Source of the DNA: JBBQSN01 sp963825505
GTDB lineage: Bacteria; Actinomycetota; Actinomycetes; Actinomycetales; CAWJMD01
Reading direction: 5' to 3'
Assembly: GCA_963825505.1 (NCBI GenBank)
Contig: CAWGTL010000012.1
Location: 1 to 64,000 of the forward strand
DNA length: 64,000 bases
Every line of letters starts with the position of its first letter. Positions within the stretch are counted from its first letter, which is position 1. A model generated the notes under the pieces. It was not told where the DNA came from and searched no databases. It saw only the letters and a program-made list of their open reading frames with translations. The translations under genes and the position numbers were made by a program. Positions 41,465 through 52,326 of this stretch are shown here, piece after piece.

Positions 41465-41481
41465 GTCACGGCGAGGTCACG
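41465..41481. promoter_or_regulatory. Direct repeat GTCACG-gcgag-GTCACG
   Basis: An exact hexamer repeat with 11-bp period in the 301-nt divergent region between tam and the ABC transporter operon. The region also holds a hairpin CCGTCCC/GGGACGG (41609-41627) in the presumed leader of the binding-protein gene. Similar 11-bp-period repeats lie at 23018 and 21392. Confidence 0.4.
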
Positions 41482-41692
41482 CCGCAAGAACGCCCGGACA
41501 CCAGTGGGACACCTGTCGGTCTCATCTCGATAACAGGCGGTCGGTCGTCCTTGCGACCCCTGCCACCACTGGTGTTCGGTGACACCCGACCTAGGCAGGT
41601 CTCGCGTGCCGTCCCGATCGGGGACGGGACGACGTCCGCACCGGTACACACCGGACCGGGCACCTTGCCCCCACCCGAGGAGGAACCCCACC

Positions 41693-43423
41693 TTGAGCAC
41701 CACCCACAAGGGCGCCAAGATCCTGGCGCTGCTGGCCGGCGGCTCGATCGCCCTGGCCGCCTGCAGCACCGGCGGAGAAGGCGGAGACGACCCCACGTCG
41801 TCGGCGCCGGAGGCGCAGACCAAGGACATCACCATCACGGTGGCGCACGAGCAGGAGTTCAACGCCTACAACAACAACACCAGCACGGACAACGCGGTGA
41901 AGAACACCGTGGTGCTGAACCAGGTGCAGACCGGCTTCTGGGAGTACGGCGAGGACGGCACCGTCGTCCCGACCGAGGAGTTCGGCACGTACGAGAAGAC
42001 CAGCGACGACCCGCTGACCGTTGACTACAAGATCAACCCGGACGCCGCGTGGTCCGACGGCGAGGCCATCGACTGCGACGACATCATGCTGATGTGGGCC
42101 TCGTACTCGGGCAACTACGACGTGGGCGAAGGCGACGCCGCGACCATCATGTTCGACGCTGCCAGCACGGCGGGCTTCGACCTGATGGAGAAGCCGACCT
42201 GCGCCGACGGCGACAAGGACTTCACGATCGTCTACACCGACAGCTACTCCGACTGGATCGCCGGCGTCTCCGGCATCCTCCCGGCGCACATCGCCGAGCA
42301 GAAGTCGGGCGTCGAGGACATCGTCGCCGCCGTCGAGGCCGACGACACCGCCTCGCTGCAGAAGGTCGCCGACTTCTGGAACTCCGGGTGGCGCTTCAAC
42401 CCGGGCGAGATCGACGCCGAGATCACCCCGTCCTCCGGGCCGTACAAGCTCGGCGCGTGGGAGCCGGGTCAGTCGATCACCCTCGAGGCGAACGAGGAGT
42501 ACTGGGGCACCCCGGCCGTCGCCAAGACGATCGTGGTCCGCTTCATCGACCAGGAGTCGCAGGCGCAGGCCCTGCAGAACGGCGACATCCAGATCGCCGA
42601 GCCGCAGCCGAACCCGGACGTGATCCAGCAGCTCGAGGCCGTCGGTGACCAGATCACCGTCAACCAGGGCGACGAGTTCACCTACGAGCACCTCGACTTC
42701 AACTTCGCCGGTGCGATGGCCGACGCGAACCTGCGCAAGGCGTTCGCCCTGTGCGTGCCGCGTGACCAGATCGTCGAGAACCTCGTCAAGCCGGTCAACG
42801 CCAACGCCGAGGTCGCCCAGTCGCGCTTCGTCTACGGCTTCCAGCCCGCGTACGACGACGTCGCCTCCACGATCCAGGACGGCAGCTACGACACCGCTGA
42901 CGTCGCGGCCTCCAAGGCCCTGGTCGACGCGGCCGGCGCCGCCGGCACCGTGGTCCGGATCGGCTACCAGACGCCCAACCAGCGTCGTACCAACGAGGTC
43001 GACCTGATCCGCGCGTCCTGCGCCCAGGCCGGTTTCGACGTCCAGGACGCCGGCCAGGAGGACTTCTTCGAGGCCGGTCTGTCGGGCGGCAACTTCGACG
43101 TGGCGCTGTTCGCCTGGTCGGGCTCGCCGCTCATCTCCGGCAACAGCTCGATCTTCACCACGGGCGGTGGCCAGAACAACGGCAAGTACTCCAACGCCGA
43201 GGTCGACAAGCTCCTCCCGGAGCTCGACGTGACCCCGGACCCGGACGAGCAGATCGAGCTGATCAAGCAGATCGAGACGCTCCTGTGGGACGACCTCGCG
43301 ACCATCCCGGTCTTCTACTTCCCGGGCGTCGTGGCGTACGACAACACCGTGCAGAACGTGACGTTCCAGCCCTCGCAGTCCCAGGTCACCTGGAACATGC
43401 AGAAGTGGGACCTCGCGTCCTGA
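41693..43423 (+). CDS. ABC transporter family-5 substrate-binding lipoprotein
   Basis: Extracellular binding lipoprotein for an oligopeptide-type importer, 576 residues. The signal peptide ends in lipobox LAAC (LAGGSIALAACSTGG), a Thr/Ser/Asp linker follows, and the SBP_bac_5 fold has WSDGEAIDCDDIMLMW, LEANEEYWG and a C-terminal VTWNMQKWD. The start codon is TTG at 41693 with a perfect AGGAGG 8 nt upstream; no ATG or GTG fits between the ribosome site and the signal peptide. Strong hairpin after the stop. Peptide or other ligand not determined. Confidence 0.93.
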   Translation: MSTTHKGAKILALLAGGSIALAACSTGGEGGDDPTSSAPEAQTKDITITVAHEQEFNAYNNNTSTDNAVKNTVVLNQVQTGFWEYGEDGTVVPTEEFGTYEKTSDDPLTVDYKINPDAAWSDGEAIDCDDIMLMWASYSGNYDVGEGDAATIMFDAASTAGFDLMEKPTCADGDKDFTIVYTDSYSDWIAGVSGILPAHIAEQKSGVEDIVAAVEADDTASLQKVADFWNSGWRFNPGEIDAEITPSSGPYKLGAWEPGQSITLEANEEYWGTPAVAKTIVVRFIDQESQAQALQNGDIQIAEPQPNPDVIQQLEAVGDQITVNQGDEFTYEHLDFNFAGAMADANLRKAFALCVPRDQIVENLVKPVNANAEVAQSRFVYGFQPAYDDVASTIQDGSYDTADVAASKALVDAAGAAGTVVRIGYQTPNQRRTNEVDLIRASCAQAGFDVQDAGQEDFFEAGLSGGNFDVALFAWSGSPLISGNSSIFTTGGGQNNGKYSNAEVDKLLPELDVTPDPDEQIELIKQIETLLWDDLATIPVFYFPGVVAYDNTVQNVTFQPSQSQVTWNMQKWDLAS

Positions 43424-43447
43424 TCGGCTGAGTCACACCCTTGACGG

Positions 43448-43476
43448 GGGGCCGGGAGCCACACGCTCCCGGCCCC
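43448..43476 (+). terminator. Strong intercistronic hairpin after the binding-protein gene
   Basis: A perfect 12-bp stem, GGGGCCGGGAGC (43448-43459) with GCTCCCGGCCCC (43465-43476), and a 5-nt loop, 25 nt after the stop. It lies inside the transporter gene cluster, so it probably acts as a partial terminator or mRNA stabiliser giving more binding protein than permease. Confidence 0.8.
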
Positions 43477-43557
43477 TCGTCACGGGCGGACGTCCGACGA
43501 CCGGGGGCCCGACCGGCACGTGATCGTGACCCCCGATGCCACGATCGCCGCTCCCGC

Positions 43558-43587
43558 TGTCCGGGCGCGCTCGCGAGGGCCTATTGT
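43558..43587 (+). promoter_or_regulatory. Possible internal promoter before the first permease
   Basis: TGTCCG (43558-43563) and TATTGT (43582-43587) are 18 nt apart, about 110 nt upstream of the permease start, in the 275-nt gap after the binding-protein terminator. TATTGT is unusually AT-rich for this region. Confidence 0.35.
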
Positions 43588-43698
43588 CGTCAGGTCCTGA
43601 GCCGCCCACGACGACGTGGCGACGACCTCGCCACGAACCGCGTCGAAGACTGACCACCGGGCCCACCCCCGGTGACACGGACCCGAGAGGTGACAGAC

Positions 43699-45228
43699 GT
43701 GCTCGTCTTCATCATCCGCAGGTTGATCGTCTCGTTCTTCGTGCTGCTCGCGGCCACGGCGATCGTGTACCTCCTCACCGCGAACGCCGGCGACCCGCTC
43801 GCCGACCTGCGCGAGGACCAGTCGCCCAACCGCGACCAGAAGATCGCCCAGCGCGTCGAGATCATGCAGCTGGAGGTGCCACCACCGCTGCGCTACCTGT
43901 ACTGGCTGCGCGGGGTGAGCGGGTGCGTCCTGCCCTTCGTCGACTGCGACCTCGGCAAGAACCGCTTCGGCCAGGACGTCTCGTCGATCCTGTCCCTCGC
44001 GATGAGCTCGACCCTGCGGCTGGTGCTCACCGCCGCCCTGGTCGCCATCGTCATCGGCATCGCGGTCGGCATCGTCTCGGCACTGCGGCAGTACAGCGGC
44101 TTCGACTACTCGATCACCTTCGCCGCCTTCGTCTTCTTCTCGCTCCCGTCGTTCTGGGTCGCGGTGCTGCTCAAGCAGTACGGCGCGATCACCTTCAACG
44201 ACTGGCTGCGCGACCCCGTGATCCCGCTGCCGGTGATCCTCGCGGTCGCGGTCGTCAGCGGCGTGATCTGGATGGCCGTCCTGGCCGGCACCCTGCAGCG
44301 TCGGCTGATCACCTTCGGCTCGGCCGCGGCGGCGACGGCAGCCGTGCTCTTCTACCTGTCGGCCACGCGCTGGTTCAAGACCCCCTCGCTCGGCATCGTG
44401 CTCATCGCGGTGTCCGCGATCGGCATCGCCTTCCTGGTCACCGCCCTGGTGTCCGGCCTGGCCAAGCGCAAGGTCCTCTACGCGGCCCTGGCCTCCGCCG
44501 GCGTCGGCATCATCTCGTTCTTCGCCACCCAGCCGGTGCTGATCAACCCGGGCTGGTGGCACCTGGTGGTGCTCGGCGTGATCACCGTCGCCGTCGGCAT
44601 CGGCATCGGGTACCTCCTCGGAGGGCTCGACAAGCCGCAGGCGATGCGCGCGGCGGTTCTGACCGGCCTGCTCACCGGCGGCCTGATCTTCTGGGACCAC
44701 GTGCTCCTCGCGGTCCCCACCTACAGCGGGCGGGTCAGCGGTCGCGTGGTGTCGACGATCGGGTCGAACACCCCGAACTTCACCGGCGACTTCTGGCAGG
44801 TCTACCTCGACACCCAGACCCACCTGCTGCTGCCGACGATCGCGCTGATCCTGATCTCCTTCGCCACCTACACCCGGTTCACCCGGGCGAGCATGCTCGA
44901 GGTGATGAACCAGGACTACGTGCGCACCGCCCGGTCCAAGGGCCTCACCGAGCGCACCGTGATCATGCGGCACGCCTTCCGCAACGCCCTGATCCCCGTC
45001 ACCACGCTGATGGCCTTCGACTTCGCCGGCATCGTCGGCGGCGCGATCATCACCGAGAAGGTGTTCGGGTGGAAGGGGATGGGCACAATGTTCAACACCG
45101 GGCTCGGCATGGTCGACCCGAACCCGGTGATGGCGTTCTTCATCGTCACCGGTACCGCCATCGTGGTCTTCAACATGGTCGCGGACATCCTGTACGCCTA
45201 CCTCGACCCGCGGATCCGACTGTCCTGA
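43699..45228 (+). CDS. Oligopeptide-type ABC permease with six extra membrane helices
   Basis: DppB/OppB-like inner-membrane permease of 509 residues; relatives usually have 310-340. Ends match the family: VLVFIIRRLIVSFFVLLAATAIVYLL at the start and the EAA loop region TRFTRASMLEVMNQDYVRTARSKGL with AFRNALIPVTT. Between about residues 175 and 335 an inserted block contains six hydrophobic helices, so overall topology stays even. GTG 43699 is chosen for GAGAGG 8 nt upstream; GTG 43672 in frame is less likely. Confidence 0.9.
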   Translation: MLVFIIRRLIVSFFVLLAATAIVYLLTANAGDPLADLREDQSPNRDQKIAQRVEIMQLEVPPPLRYLYWLRGVSGCVLPFVDCDLGKNRFGQDVSSILSLAMSSTLRLVLTAALVAIVIGIAVGIVSALRQYSGFDYSITFAAFVFFSLPSFWVAVLLKQYGAITFNDWLRDPVIPLPVILAVAVVSGVIWMAVLAGTLQRRLITFGSAAAATAAVLFYLSATRWFKTPSLGIVLIAVSAIGIAFLVTALVSGLAKRKVLYAALASAGVGIISFFATQPVLINPGWWHLVVLGVITVAVGIGIGYLLGGLDKPQAMRAAVLTGLLTGGLIFWDHVLLAVPTYSGRVSGRVVSTIGSNTPNFTGDFWQVYLDTQTHLLLPTIALILISFATYTRFTRASMLEVMNQDYVRTARSKGLTERTVIMRHAFRNALIPVTTLMAFDFAGIVGGAIITEKVFGWKGMGTMFNTGLGMVDPNPVMAFFIVTGTAIVVFNMVADILYAYLDPRIRLS

Positions 45229-45243
45229 TCCAGGACGCTCGGA

Positions 45244-45273
45244 GGACCGGGGCGCCCACCTGCTCCCCGGTCC
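45244..45273 (+). other. Hairpin between the two permease genes
   Basis: GGACCGGGG (45244-45252) pairs with CCCCGGTCC (45265-45273), loop 12 nt, in the 81-nt gap between permease genes. Possible RNA processing or stability element. Confidence 0.5.
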
Positions 45274-45309
45274 GGCACACCCAGCCGTGACCCACCAAGG
45301 ACGGGACTG

Positions 45310-46334
45310 ATGACACAACAGGTACCTGGGACCTCCCCGGAGCAGGAGGGCAAGGTCGCCGCCGGCGGCGAACCGGCCACCGACGTGGCCAACGTCCACG
45401 CGCAGGGCATGGAGATCAAGGCCCGCAGCCAGGGCGAGCTGGTCCGCCGTCGGTTCTTCCGGCACCGCGGCGCGCTCGGCGGGATGATCGTCCTCGCCGT
45501 CGTGCTGCTGCTGGCCTTCACCTCGATCGGGATCGGTCCGATCCCCGGCTGGTGGGGCAAGGACTACCTGTCCACCGCCAGCGTGGTGAACCGCGGCGCC
45601 CCGACCCTGGACCTCATCCCGTGGCTCGACGGCGACGGCTTCGGCGTCGGGGCCAACCCGTTCGGCCAGGACAACGTGGGCAAGGACTACTTCGCCCTCA
45701 CGATGCGTGGCGCGCAGCGCTCGCTGATCATCGCCTTCGTCGTGGGCCTCACGTCCACCGCGGTGGGCACGCTGATCGGCGCGGTCGCGGGCTACTTCCG
45801 CGGCTGGGTCGAGTCGATCCTGATGCGCTTCACCGACGTCATGATCACCATCCCGACGCTGGTCATCGCCGCCGTGCTGGGCAAGAAGTTCGGTTCCACC
45901 GGCATCGTCGTCCTGGCCCTGGTCCTGGGCCTGGTCACCTGGACCGGCCTGGCCCGGCTGGTGCGAGGCGAGTTCCTGTCGTTGCGCGAGAAGGAGTTCG
46001 TCGAGGCAGCCCGCGCGATGGGCGCCGGCAGCGGCCGGATCATCTTCCGCCACATCCTGCCCAACGTCCTCGGCGTCATCATCGTGTCGGCCACGCTCGC
46101 GATCGCGGGGGCGATCCTGCTGGAGACGGCGATCAGCTACCTGGGCTTCGGCGTCAAGCCGCCGGACACCTCGCTGGGGGCGCTGATCTCGGAGTACGAG
46201 GCGGCGTTCCTCACCAGACCGTGGTTGTTCTGGTGGCCGGGTATGTTCATCATCGCCATCGCGCTGGCGGTCAACTTCATCGGCGACGGCCTGCGCGACG
46301 CCTACGACCCGCGACAGCAGAGGGTGCGTGCCTG

Positions 46335-46335
<1 letters not shown>
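45310..46335 (+). CDS. Oligopeptide-type ABC permease (DppC-like)
   Basis: Second permease subunit, 341 residues. The N-terminal cytoplasmic tail of about 50 residues ends in the OppC_N motif (LVRRRFFRHRGALGGMIVLAVVLLLAF). The EAA loop is RGEFLSLREKEFVEAARAMGAGSGRIIFRHILPN. Six transmembrane helices are expected. The stop overlaps the next ATG by one base (TGATG). Confidence 0.93.
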
Positions 46336-47479
<1,144 letters not shown>

Positions 47480-47483
<4 letters not shown>

Positions 47484-48562
47484 CGTCGATGCACGAGGAG
47501 ACCGGGACCGCGCCCGCGGCCGGTCCCGTCGGCGAGACCGGTACGGACCGCCTCCTGGAGGTCCGTGACCTGGTGATGAACTTCCCGGTCAAGGGCGGCG
47601 GGCTGCTGCGCAGCGTCGTCGGCCACGTCCAGGCGGTGTCCGGCGTGAGCTTCCACATCGACGCCGGGGAGACCCTCGGCGTGGTGGGGGAGTCCGGCTG
47701 CGGGAAGTCGACCACCGGCCGCGCCGTGCTCCAGCTGCACAAGCCGACCTCCGGCTCGGTGCGGTTCGAGGGGCGCGAGCTGACCGGGTTGTCGGTGTCG
47801 GAGATGCGGCCGGTGCGCCGCGAGCTGCAGATCGTCTTCCAGGACCCCTACGCCTCGCTGAACCCGAAGATGCCGGTCAACGACATCATCGGCGAGCCGC
47901 TGAAGGTGCACGGGCTGTGGAAGAACGACAAGCAGGGCAAGGCGCGCGTGGCCGAGCTGCTCCAGCTCGTCGGGCTCAACCCCGAGCACGGCAACCGGTA
48001 CCCGCACGAGTTCTCCGGCGGCCAGCGCCAGCGCGTCGGCATCGCCCGCGCGCTCGCGCTCGAGCCGAGGATGCTGGTGCTCGACGAGCCGGTCTCCGCG
48101 CTCGACGTCTCGGTGCAGGCCGGGGTCGTGAACCTGCTCGAGGACCTGCAGGAGCGGCTCGGGCTGGCCTACATGTTCATCGCCCACGACCTGTCCGTCG
48201 TGCGCCACATCAGCACCCGGGTGGCGGTGATGTACCTCGGCAAGATCGTCGAGATCGCCGACAAGGACGAGCTCTACGACCGTCCGATGCACCCGTACAC
48301 GCAGGCGCTGATGTCGGCGGCCCCCTCGGCCGACCCCGCGGTGGAGCGCAAGCGCGAGCGCGTCATCCTCACCGGCGACGTGCCGAGCCCCCTCAACCCG
48401 CCGTCGGGCTGCCGGTTCCGCACCCGCTGCTGGAAGGCGCAGGACATCTGCGCCACGCAGGAGCCGCCGCTGGTCGTGCACGAGGGCGCCGGCCCCGGGC
48501 ACACGGCGGCGTGCCACTTCGCCGAGATCAAGGCGGTCGCTCCCCCTGCGGGCAGGGTCTAG
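47480..48562 (+). CDS. Oligopeptide-type ABC ATPase (OppF/DppF-like)
   Basis: Partner ATPase of 360 residues. Walker A GESGCGKSTTG, Q-loop FQDPYASLNP, signature FSGGQRQRVGIARAL, Walker B MLVLDEPVSALD, H-loop IAHDLSVV. C-terminal extension with GCRFRTRCWKAQDIC as in Opp/Dpp ATPases. GTG start coupled to the upstream ATPase. Its TAG stop lies inside the CTAG that begins the 168-bp palindrome at 48559-48726. Confidence 0.95.
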
Positions 48563-48726
48563 TGACCCGTGTCGGAGGTCTCTTGACGCTGGACGTCGTC
48601 CAGGCGGCGCCTCGCGGCGTTGTCCTCCTCGCCGATACGACACCGGTATCGGACTCGTCGTCCGCCTTGCGACGCATCCACCTGGACGACGCCAGCTGTC
48701 AAGGAACCTTCGACACGCGCCACTAG
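48559..48726. repeat. 168-bp imperfect palindrome between convergent genes (MITE-like)
   Basis: The two halves are complementary from the ends inward: CTAGTG(A/G)C(C/G)CGTGTCG, then AGGT..CTTGAC, GCTGG, CGTCGTCCAGG, with a few single-base indels and a more diverged middle. The centre is CCGATAC-n7-GTATCGG (48632-48652). The ends are CTAG, and these supply the TAG stop codons of oppF (+) and the VIT1-like gene (-). The shape fits a non-autonomous insertion element or an extended bidirectional terminator. Confidence 0.8.
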
Positions 48727-49424
48727 CCGCCGATCAGCGAGCCGACGGCGAAGGTGACGCCCATCGCCAACAGACCCACCACCACGTTGCGGACCACGGC
48801 CGGGCGCACCCGCGCCCGGCCGAGGCGCGCCGCCACCCAGCCGGTGAGGGCCAGGGCCAGCGTCACGGCCGCCACCGTCACGGGCACCCGTGCGGTCAGC
48901 GGCGGCAGCGCGATCGCCAGCAGCGGGAGCAGCGACCCGACGGTGAAGGCGAGCATCGAGGCCACCGCCGCCTGCCACGGGCTGGTGCGCTCGTCCGGGT
49001 CGATGCCCAGCTCGGCCTCGGCGTGCGCCCCCAGCGCGTCGTGGGCGGTGAGCTGCTCGGCCACCTCGTGCGCCAGGTCGTGGGCCAGGCCCTTGTCGCG
49101 GTAGATCCCGGCCAGCTCCTCGAGCTCGGCGGCCGGCATGTGCTCGAGCTCCCACCGTTCCGTGCGCAGCGCGGCGCTCTCGGTGTCGCGCTGGGTGCTC
49201 ACCGAGACGTACTCGCCGCCCGCCATCGACAGCGCACCGGCGACCAGCCCGGCGAGACCGGCCACGAGCACCGGGCCGCGGTCGGCCGAGGCGCCCGCCA
49301 CGCCGACGACCAGGCCGGCCGTCGACACGATCCCGTCGTTGGCGCCGAGCACCCCGGCGCGCAGCCGGTTCAGCCGGGCCCCGAGGCTCGCGTCGTGCCG
49401 CTCGCCCGCGTGCTGGTGGGTCAT
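48723..49424 (-). CDS. VIT1/CCC1-family transporter
   Basis: Iron/manganese transporter-like membrane protein of 233 residues. The first helix block is LRAGVLGANDGIVSTAGLVVGV, then AGLVAGALSMAGGEYVSVSTQRDTE, both family signatures; Glu-rich metal-binding helices follow (ELEHMPAAELEELAGIYRDKG), and three more helices. ATG 49424 is 7 nt after TAGAGT (49437-49432), part of a bidirectional promoter with the NUDIX gene. Confidence 0.93.
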   Translation of the reverse strand: MTHQHAGERHDASLGARLNRLRAGVLGANDGIVSTAGLVVGVAGASADRGPVLVAGLAGLVAGALSMAGGEYVSVSTQRDTESAALRTERWELEHMPAAELEELAGIYRDKGLAHDLAHEVAEQLTAHDALGAHAEAELGIDPDERTSPWQAAVASMLAFTVGSLLPLLAIALPPLTARVPVTVAAVTLALALTGWVAARLGRARVRPAVVRNVVVGLLAMGVTFAVGSLIGG

Positions 49425-49431
49425 GACCGGG

Positions 49432-49441
49432 ACTCTAGGCT
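49432..49441. promoter_or_regulatory. Bidirectional VIT1/NUDIX -10 element
   Basis: In ACTCTAGGCT the - strand reads TAGAGT (49437-49432) 7 nt before the VIT1-like ATG and the + strand reads TAGGCT (49436-49441) 8 nt before the NUDIX GTG. The hexamers share the TA at 49436-49437. The intergenic region is 25 bp. Confidence 0.55.
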
Positions 49442-49449
49442 CGGCGATC

Positions 49450-50112
<663 letters not shown>

Positions 50113-50241
50113 CCCGACCGGGGGGCGCGTCCGGGTGACCGGCCGGGACCGCGATCGGGCCCTGCCCCCGGACGAGGGACACCCTGTTTGCGCCTCGACG
50201 GCGACGGGTATCCACTTGTCGAACCCGACCGGGAGGTCCAC

Positions 50242-52263
50242 GTGACTGCATCGAGCCCGCTGAAGCGACCCGCGACCGCGGTGCGCCTGCGCCGCGACCC
50301 CGCCGACGTCGGCCGGAAGCGCGAGCGGATGCGGCAGCGGCGCCTGCTGGTCTTCGTCGCGGTCGTGGGACCGGTGCTGGCCTGGTGGTGGACCCGGTAC
50401 CTCGTGGGCGAACCGGTGACGCTGCCGGCCCTGCCCGCCGTCGACCCGATGTACGTCATCGTGGGCATCTTCTTCCTCGTCCTGATCGGGGTCCTGCTCG
50501 GCACCTCGGTCGTGGCCGGCCGCTCGCCGCACACGATGGTGCGGCCGGAGCAGATCGACGTCCGGCTCGACGACGTCAAGGGCCTGGCGCCGGTCAAGGA
50601 GGACGTGATCAGGTCGCTCGACCTGTTCCTCGCCGGCCGCACCTTCCGCCGCGAGATGGGCGGCACGCCGCGGCGGGGCCTGCTGTTCGAGGGTGCCCCT
50701 GGCACCGGCAAGACGCACATGGCCAAGGCGATGGCCGCCGAGGCAGGGGTGCCGTTCCTGTTCGTCTCCGGCACCTCGTTCCAGTCGATGTACTACGGCG
50801 CCACCGCGCGCAAGATCCGTTCCTACTTCAAGGCCCTGCGCAAGGCCGCCCGCAAGGAGGGCGGCGCCATCGGCTTCATCGAGGAGATCGACGCGATCGC
50901 CACCGTCCGCGGCGGGATGAGCTCGTCGGCCGCGCCGCCGCTGCCCTCGTCCGCGGGGTCGTCGATGACCTGCTGCGGCGGGCTGGACGGCCTGCCTGGT
51001 GCCACCTCCTCCACCTCGTTCGCGGGGATCCACGCCGCGGTGCGCTCGGCGGGGGGCACCGTGGTGAACCACAACGTCACCAGCGAGGGCGTGGGCGGCG
51101 TCGTCAACGAGCTGCTGGTCCAGATGCAGTCGTTCGACGACCCGACGGGCTGGAACAAGCTGCTGGGCAAGGGGATCGACGCGGTCAACCTGCTGATGCC
51201 GGCCGGCCGGCAGATCCCGCGACCGCGCCAGGAGCCGGTCGACGTGCTGCTGATCGCCGCCACCAACCGCGCCGACAACCTCGACCCTGCGCTGCTGCGC
51301 CCGGGCCGGTTCGACCGCCGCCTCACCTTCGACCTGCCCGACAAGGCCGGCCGCCGCGAGATCGTCGACCACTTCCTCGGCCGCAAGTCGCACGAGGCCG
51401 AGCTCGACGACACCGAGCGCCGCGACGCGCTCGCCGGCGTCACCCAGGGCTACAGCCCGGTGATGATCGAGCACCTCATGGACGAGGCGCTCATCAACGC
51501 GCTGCGGCGCGGGGGGAACGCGATGTCGTGGGTCGACCTGGAGCAGGCGCGGCTGGTGGTCGAGGTGGGTCTCGGGCAGCCGGTCGGCTACACGGTGCAC
51601 GAGCAGCGCCTCATCGCCACCCACGAGGCGGGTCACGCCGTCACCGCGTACCTCGAGGCGCCGCACCGTCGGCTCGAGATCCTGTCCATCGTCAAGCGGG
51701 CCAGCGCCCTGGGCCTGCTCGCGCACGGCGACGCCGAGGACGTCTACACCCGCTCGCGCACCGAGCTCACGGCGCTGATCCGGATCGCCTTCGGCGGCCA
51801 GGTCGCGGAGGAGCAGTTCTTCGGGGACGTGTCGACGGGGCCGTCCAGCGACCTGCAGTACGCCACCACGGTCGCCGCCCAGATGATCGGCGCCGCGGGC
51901 ATGGGCGACACCCTGATCTCCTTCGGCGCCGTCCAGGGCTCGGCGTTCTCGTCCGAGAACCTGGTCGGGCGCGTGCTGGGCGACTCCCGCACCCGCGAGG
52001 AGATGGAGACGCTGCTGCAGGCGCAGAAGAAGCACGTCTCGCACCTGATGGAGGCCAACCGGCACCTCGTCGAGGCCCTGCGGGACGCCCTGCTCGAGCG
52101 GCACGAGCTGATCGGCCACGAGATCACCGACGTGCTGCGGGAGGCCGAGCGCACCGCGTCGCTGGCCGAGGGCTCCGGTCCCGCCACGCCCGCGCCCACG
52201 GGGCCGACGGCCGTGGTCGACCTCGCAGCCGCGGAGCGCCGGGCGCTCGACCGGAGGTCGTAG
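50242..52263 (+). CDS. FtsH-like membrane AAA metalloprotease with insertion
   Basis: Protein of 673 residues. Two N-terminal transmembrane helices enclose a short loop (about 30-90). The AAA domain has Walker A GAPGTGKT at 151-158 and the second region of homology ATNRADNLDPALLRPGRFDRRL. The M41 protease domain has HEAGH at 461-465 and the third ligand Asp in SSDLQYA. Two differences from FtsH stand out: Walker B reads FIEEIDA where FtsH has FIDEIDA, and about 80 extra residues (Ser/Gly-rich with MTCCGG) lie between Walker B and the sensor-1 strand. GGGAGG precedes the GTG start. Confidence 0.9.
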   Translation: MTASSPLKRPATAVRLRRDPADVGRKRERMRQRRLLVFVAVVGPVLAWWWTRYLVGEPVTLPALPAVDPMYVIVGIFFLVLIGVLLGTSVVAGRSPHTMVRPEQIDVRLDDVKGLAPVKEDVIRSLDLFLAGRTFRREMGGTPRRGLLFEGAPGTGKTHMAKAMAAEAGVPFLFVSGTSFQSMYYGATARKIRSYFKALRKAARKEGGAIGFIEEIDAIATVRGGMSSSAAPPLPSSAGSSMTCCGGLDGLPGATSSTSFAGIHAAVRSAGGTVVNHNVTSEGVGGVVNELLVQMQSFDDPTGWNKLLGKGIDAVNLLMPAGRQIPRPRQEPVDVLLIAATNRADNLDPALLRPGRFDRRLTFDLPDKAGRREIVDHFLGRKSHEAELDDTERRDALAGVTQGYSPVMIEHLMDEALINALRRGGNAMSWVDLEQARLVVEVGLGQPVGYTVHEQRLIATHEAGHAVTAYLEAPHRRLEILSIVKRASALGLLAHGDAEDVYTRSRTELTALIRIAFGGQVAEEQFFGDVSTGPSSDLQYATTVAAQMIGAAGMGDTLISFGAVQGSAFSSENLVGRVLGDSRTREEMETLLQAQKKHVSHLMEANRHLVEALRDALLERHELIGHEITDVLREAERTASLAEGSGPATPAPTGPTAVVDLAAAERRALDRRS

Positions 52264-52326
52264 ACTGCTCGGGCGCCACGGGCACACCTGCCCGGCGCTC
52301 CCCGAGAGAACCGAGCAGATCCCAGC

